The notes beneath the pieces are model-generated. The model was not told the DNA's origin, searched no databases, and worked only from the letters and a program-made list of their open reading frames with translations. DNA of 7,447 nt, from assembly GCA_002428405.1 (NCBI GenBank), contig DIWD01000012.1:267-7713 (forward strand). The letters run 5' to 3'. Shown in pieces: positions 5,933 to 7,447 of the stretch. Position 1 is the stretch's first letter. Every line of letters starts with the position of its first letter. A program made the translations under genes and the position numbers. Origin of the DNA: a bacterium UBA6115. GTDB lineage: Bacteria > Bacillota_A > Clostridia > Christensenellales > Aristaeellaceae.

Positions 5933-6631
5933 GTGCAGAAGATCCTGCTGGTGGAGGACGAGCCCAACATCGCGCGCTTTGTGGAATTGGAGTTGGGGCA
6001 CGAGGGCTATGAGGTCGTCAAATCCGCTGACGGGCGGGAAGGCCTAGCGCTGGCGGAAGCGGGCGGGTTTGACCTTGTGCTGCTGGACATCATGCTGCCG
6101 GGCATCAGCGGGCTTGAGGTGCTGCGCCGCCTGCGCAAGGCCAGCGAGGTGCCCGTCATCATGCTCACGGCCAGGGACGCGGTGACAGACAAGGTGACGG
6201 GCCTTGACATGGGGGCGGACGACTACATCACCAAACCCTTCTCCATTGAGGAGCTGCTGGCCCGTATCCGCACCGCCCTGCGCAAGAAGGGCCGGCAGGC
6301 GCTGCCGCGGCTCTCCTTTGGCCCCCTGGCGCTGGATATCGCCCGGCACACGGTGGAGGCCGACGGGGAGCCGGTGGAACTCACCGGGCGGGAGTTCTCC
6401 CTGCTGCAGGCACTGATGGAGAACCCCGGCATCGTACTGAGCCGGGAAACGCTGATGGACCGGGTCTGGGGCTACAATTTTGTAGGTGAAACCAACCTGG
6501 TGGACGTGTATATCCGCTACCTGCGCGCGAAGATCGCCGTGAAAACACCCCGCCGGCTCATCCAGACCATCCGCGGGGTGGGATATGTCTTAAGGGAGGA
6601 ACCGGGCGACGCCGCCCCCTGCGACGGCTGA
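5933..6631 (+). CDS. Response regulator, OmpR/PhoB family
   Basis: This 232-residue DNA-binding response regulator has a receiver domain at 1-113 with the acidic cluster Glu8-Asp9, phospho-acceptor Asp52 (LLDIMLPG), Thr79 (MLTA) and Lys101 (TKPF), all intact. The winged-helix DNA-binding domain lies at about 126-220, with ELTGREFSLLQAL (149-161), VWGYNF (178-183), and the C-terminal hairpin TIRGVGYVL (212-220). The start is a GTG, supported by AGGGGAGG at 5915-5922, 10 nt upstream; no in-frame ATG is near. The sensor kinase gene follows after 44 nt, which marks a cognate pair. When phosphorylated it should bind head-to-tail repeats of about 11 bp. The specific signal and subfamily cannot be fixed from sequence alone. 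Confidence 0.95.
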   Translation: MQKILLVEDEPNIARFVELELGHEGYEVVKSADGREGLALAEAGGFDLVLLDIMLPGISGLEVLRRLRKASEVPVIMLTARDAVTDKVTGLDMGADDYITKPFSIEELLARIRTALRKKGRQALPRLSFGPLALDIARHTVEADGEPVELTGREFSLLQALMENPGIVLSRETLMDRVWGYNFVGETNLVDVYIRYLRAKIAVKTPRRLIQTIRGVGYVLREEPGDAAPCDG

Positions 6632-6675
6632 GAGCGCCAGGGTAACCTGGGATAAAAAACAGAACGGGGAACGCA

Positions 6676-7447
6676 ATGAGACCGGCAGCGTCTGAAAACA
6701 AACGGATGCATTCCATCGCCCTGCGGATATCGCGGGGTTACCTGATGCGCCTTGTGTTCACGCTGCTGGCGGTCAATATCCTCATGACTGTTCTGGGCCT
6801 TGTGTTTGGCGCCTTCAGCCTTGAGAAATCCACGCTGGGGGATGCCTGGCAGGCGGACCTTCAGCGGAACATCACCATGCAGACAGACCTGCCCTTCCCT
6901 CAGCGGATACAGACCCTTGAATACAGTTTCAGCCTCAGGGGCGGGGAAACGCACCGCGTGTTCATCGGCCCGGCGCTGCGCAACGCCGCCTTGGCGCTGG
7001 CGGGCCTGCTTTTTGTGGAGGGCATGATCGTCCTGCTTCAGCACCGCGGCGGCAAGCGCCGCGTCAAGCGCCTGATGGCCCCCCTGCGGCAGATGGCCCA
7101 GACCGCGCAGGAGCTGAGCCAGACTCGCTTTGACGAGACAAAGTTCCACACGCTGGAGGAGGCGATCGATAAACTCAGCGTCCAGTCCCCCGGAGCGAAA
7201 CTGTCCACCGGGGACAGCGAGCTGTCCGGCCTGGAGGAAGCCGTCAACAACCTGATGAACCGAATGCACGAAGCCTACCGCCAGCAGATCCGCTTCGTAT
7301 CCGACGCCTCCCACGAGCTGCGGACGCCCATCGCGGTCATCCGCGGCTACGCCGATCTGCTCACCCGCTGGGGCAAGGAAGACCGGAAGGTGATGGACGA
7401 GTCGGTCAAGGCCATCCGGGATGAGGCGGACAACATGCAGCACCTGG
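6676..7447 (+). CDS. Sensor histidine kinase, 3'-truncated by window end
   Basis: An open frame from ATG 6676 runs to the window end for 257 full codons without a stop; GGGGA at 6666-6670 is its ribosome binding site. The first membrane helix is at about 23-48, followed by a short outside loop of about 50 residues (49-100) and a second helix at about 101-121. A basic patch, KRRVKR (127-132), and a HAMP-like helical pair (about 154-200, LEEAIDKL and LEEAVNNLMNRM) come next. The H-box FVSDASHELRTPIAVI (207-222) holds phospho-accepting His213, and GYADLLTRWGKED follows. The ATP-binding catalytic domain lies beyond the window. This is the partner of the response regulator just upstream. The 44-nt gap holds a minor 5-bp hairpin, CCAGG-GTAA-CCTGG (6637-6650). 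Truncation here is by the window, not a broken gene. Confidence 0.93.
   Translation, partial: MRPAASENKRMHSIALRISRGYLMRLVFTLLAVNILMTVLGLVFGAFSLEKSTLGDAWQADLQRNITMQTDLPFPQRIQTLEYSFSLRGGETHRVFIGPALRNAALALAGLLFVEGMIVLLQHRGGKRRVKRLMAPLRQMAQTAQELSQTRFDETKFHTLEEAIDKLSVQSPGAKLSTGDSELSGLEEAVNNLMNRMHEAYRQQIRFVSDASHELRTPIAVIRGYADLLTRWGKEDRKVMDESVKAIRDEADNMQHL

Noticed and set aside
5829..6047. Plus-strand open frame (72 codons) overlapping the start of the response regulator
   Set aside because: It begins inside the terminator hairpin, and its second half is an out-of-frame reading of the receiver domain.
6517..7443. Minus-strand open frame (308 codons) opposite the histidine kinase
   Set aside because: The plus strand encodes membrane helices and a textbook H-box here; the reverse frame has no recognisable features.

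Overview
The window reads as chromosomal DNA of a fairly GC-rich Gram-positive-type bacterium, most likely a gut or rumen Clostridia member (Christensenellales-like is my guess, inferred from protein style and not proven). The reasons are strong GGAGG-type ribosome binding sites, a secreted Pro/Thr-linker protein with peptidoglycan-binding and SH3-like modules, a DUF4342 membrane protein, and a clostridial-style OmpR/histidine-kinase pair. All six genes lie on the + strand and most of the sequence is coding. The long minus-strand reading frames mirror real genes and are not counted.

Left part (1-4370): a strong hairpin terminator (16-44) closes a gene that lies before the window. A TTGCGG-17-TATAAT promoter then starts a likely three-gene unit: ychF (ribosome-associated ATPase), an ATP-grasp enzyme of the sugar-transfer-associated type that begins 2 nt after the ychF stop, and a 673-residue secreted multi-domain wall protein. 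That protein has a signal peptide, a peptidoglycan-binding domain, four MucBP-like repeats, a Pro/Thr/Glu linker and two SH3-like modules. A 9-bp hairpin (4337-4370) ends the unit.

Middle (4366-5147): a single-gene unit encodes a YgeA-type amino-acid racemase with both catalytic cysteines. Its promoter overlaps the tail of the preceding terminator.

Right part (5148-7447): an AT-rich intergenic region carries two exact TAATCTT direct repeats, 11 bp apart, just upstream of a candidate promoter. Next come a UBA-like plus membrane-segment DUF4342 protein, a 13-bp-stem terminator, an OmpR/PhoB-type response regulator with a GTG start, and the 5' part of its sensor histidine kinase, which is cut by the window end. 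The 11-bp repeat spacing is typical of OmpR/PhoB-family sites, so a plausible model is that this two-component system controls the DUF4342 gene, perhaps as an envelope-stress module. That is inference.

No mobile element, CRISPR array, tRNA or rRNA was seen. No stretch over about 150 bases lacks a gene. I found no clear sign of a wholly new system. The least characterised items are the ATP-grasp gene coupled to ychF, the modular wall protein and the DUF4342/two-component locus.
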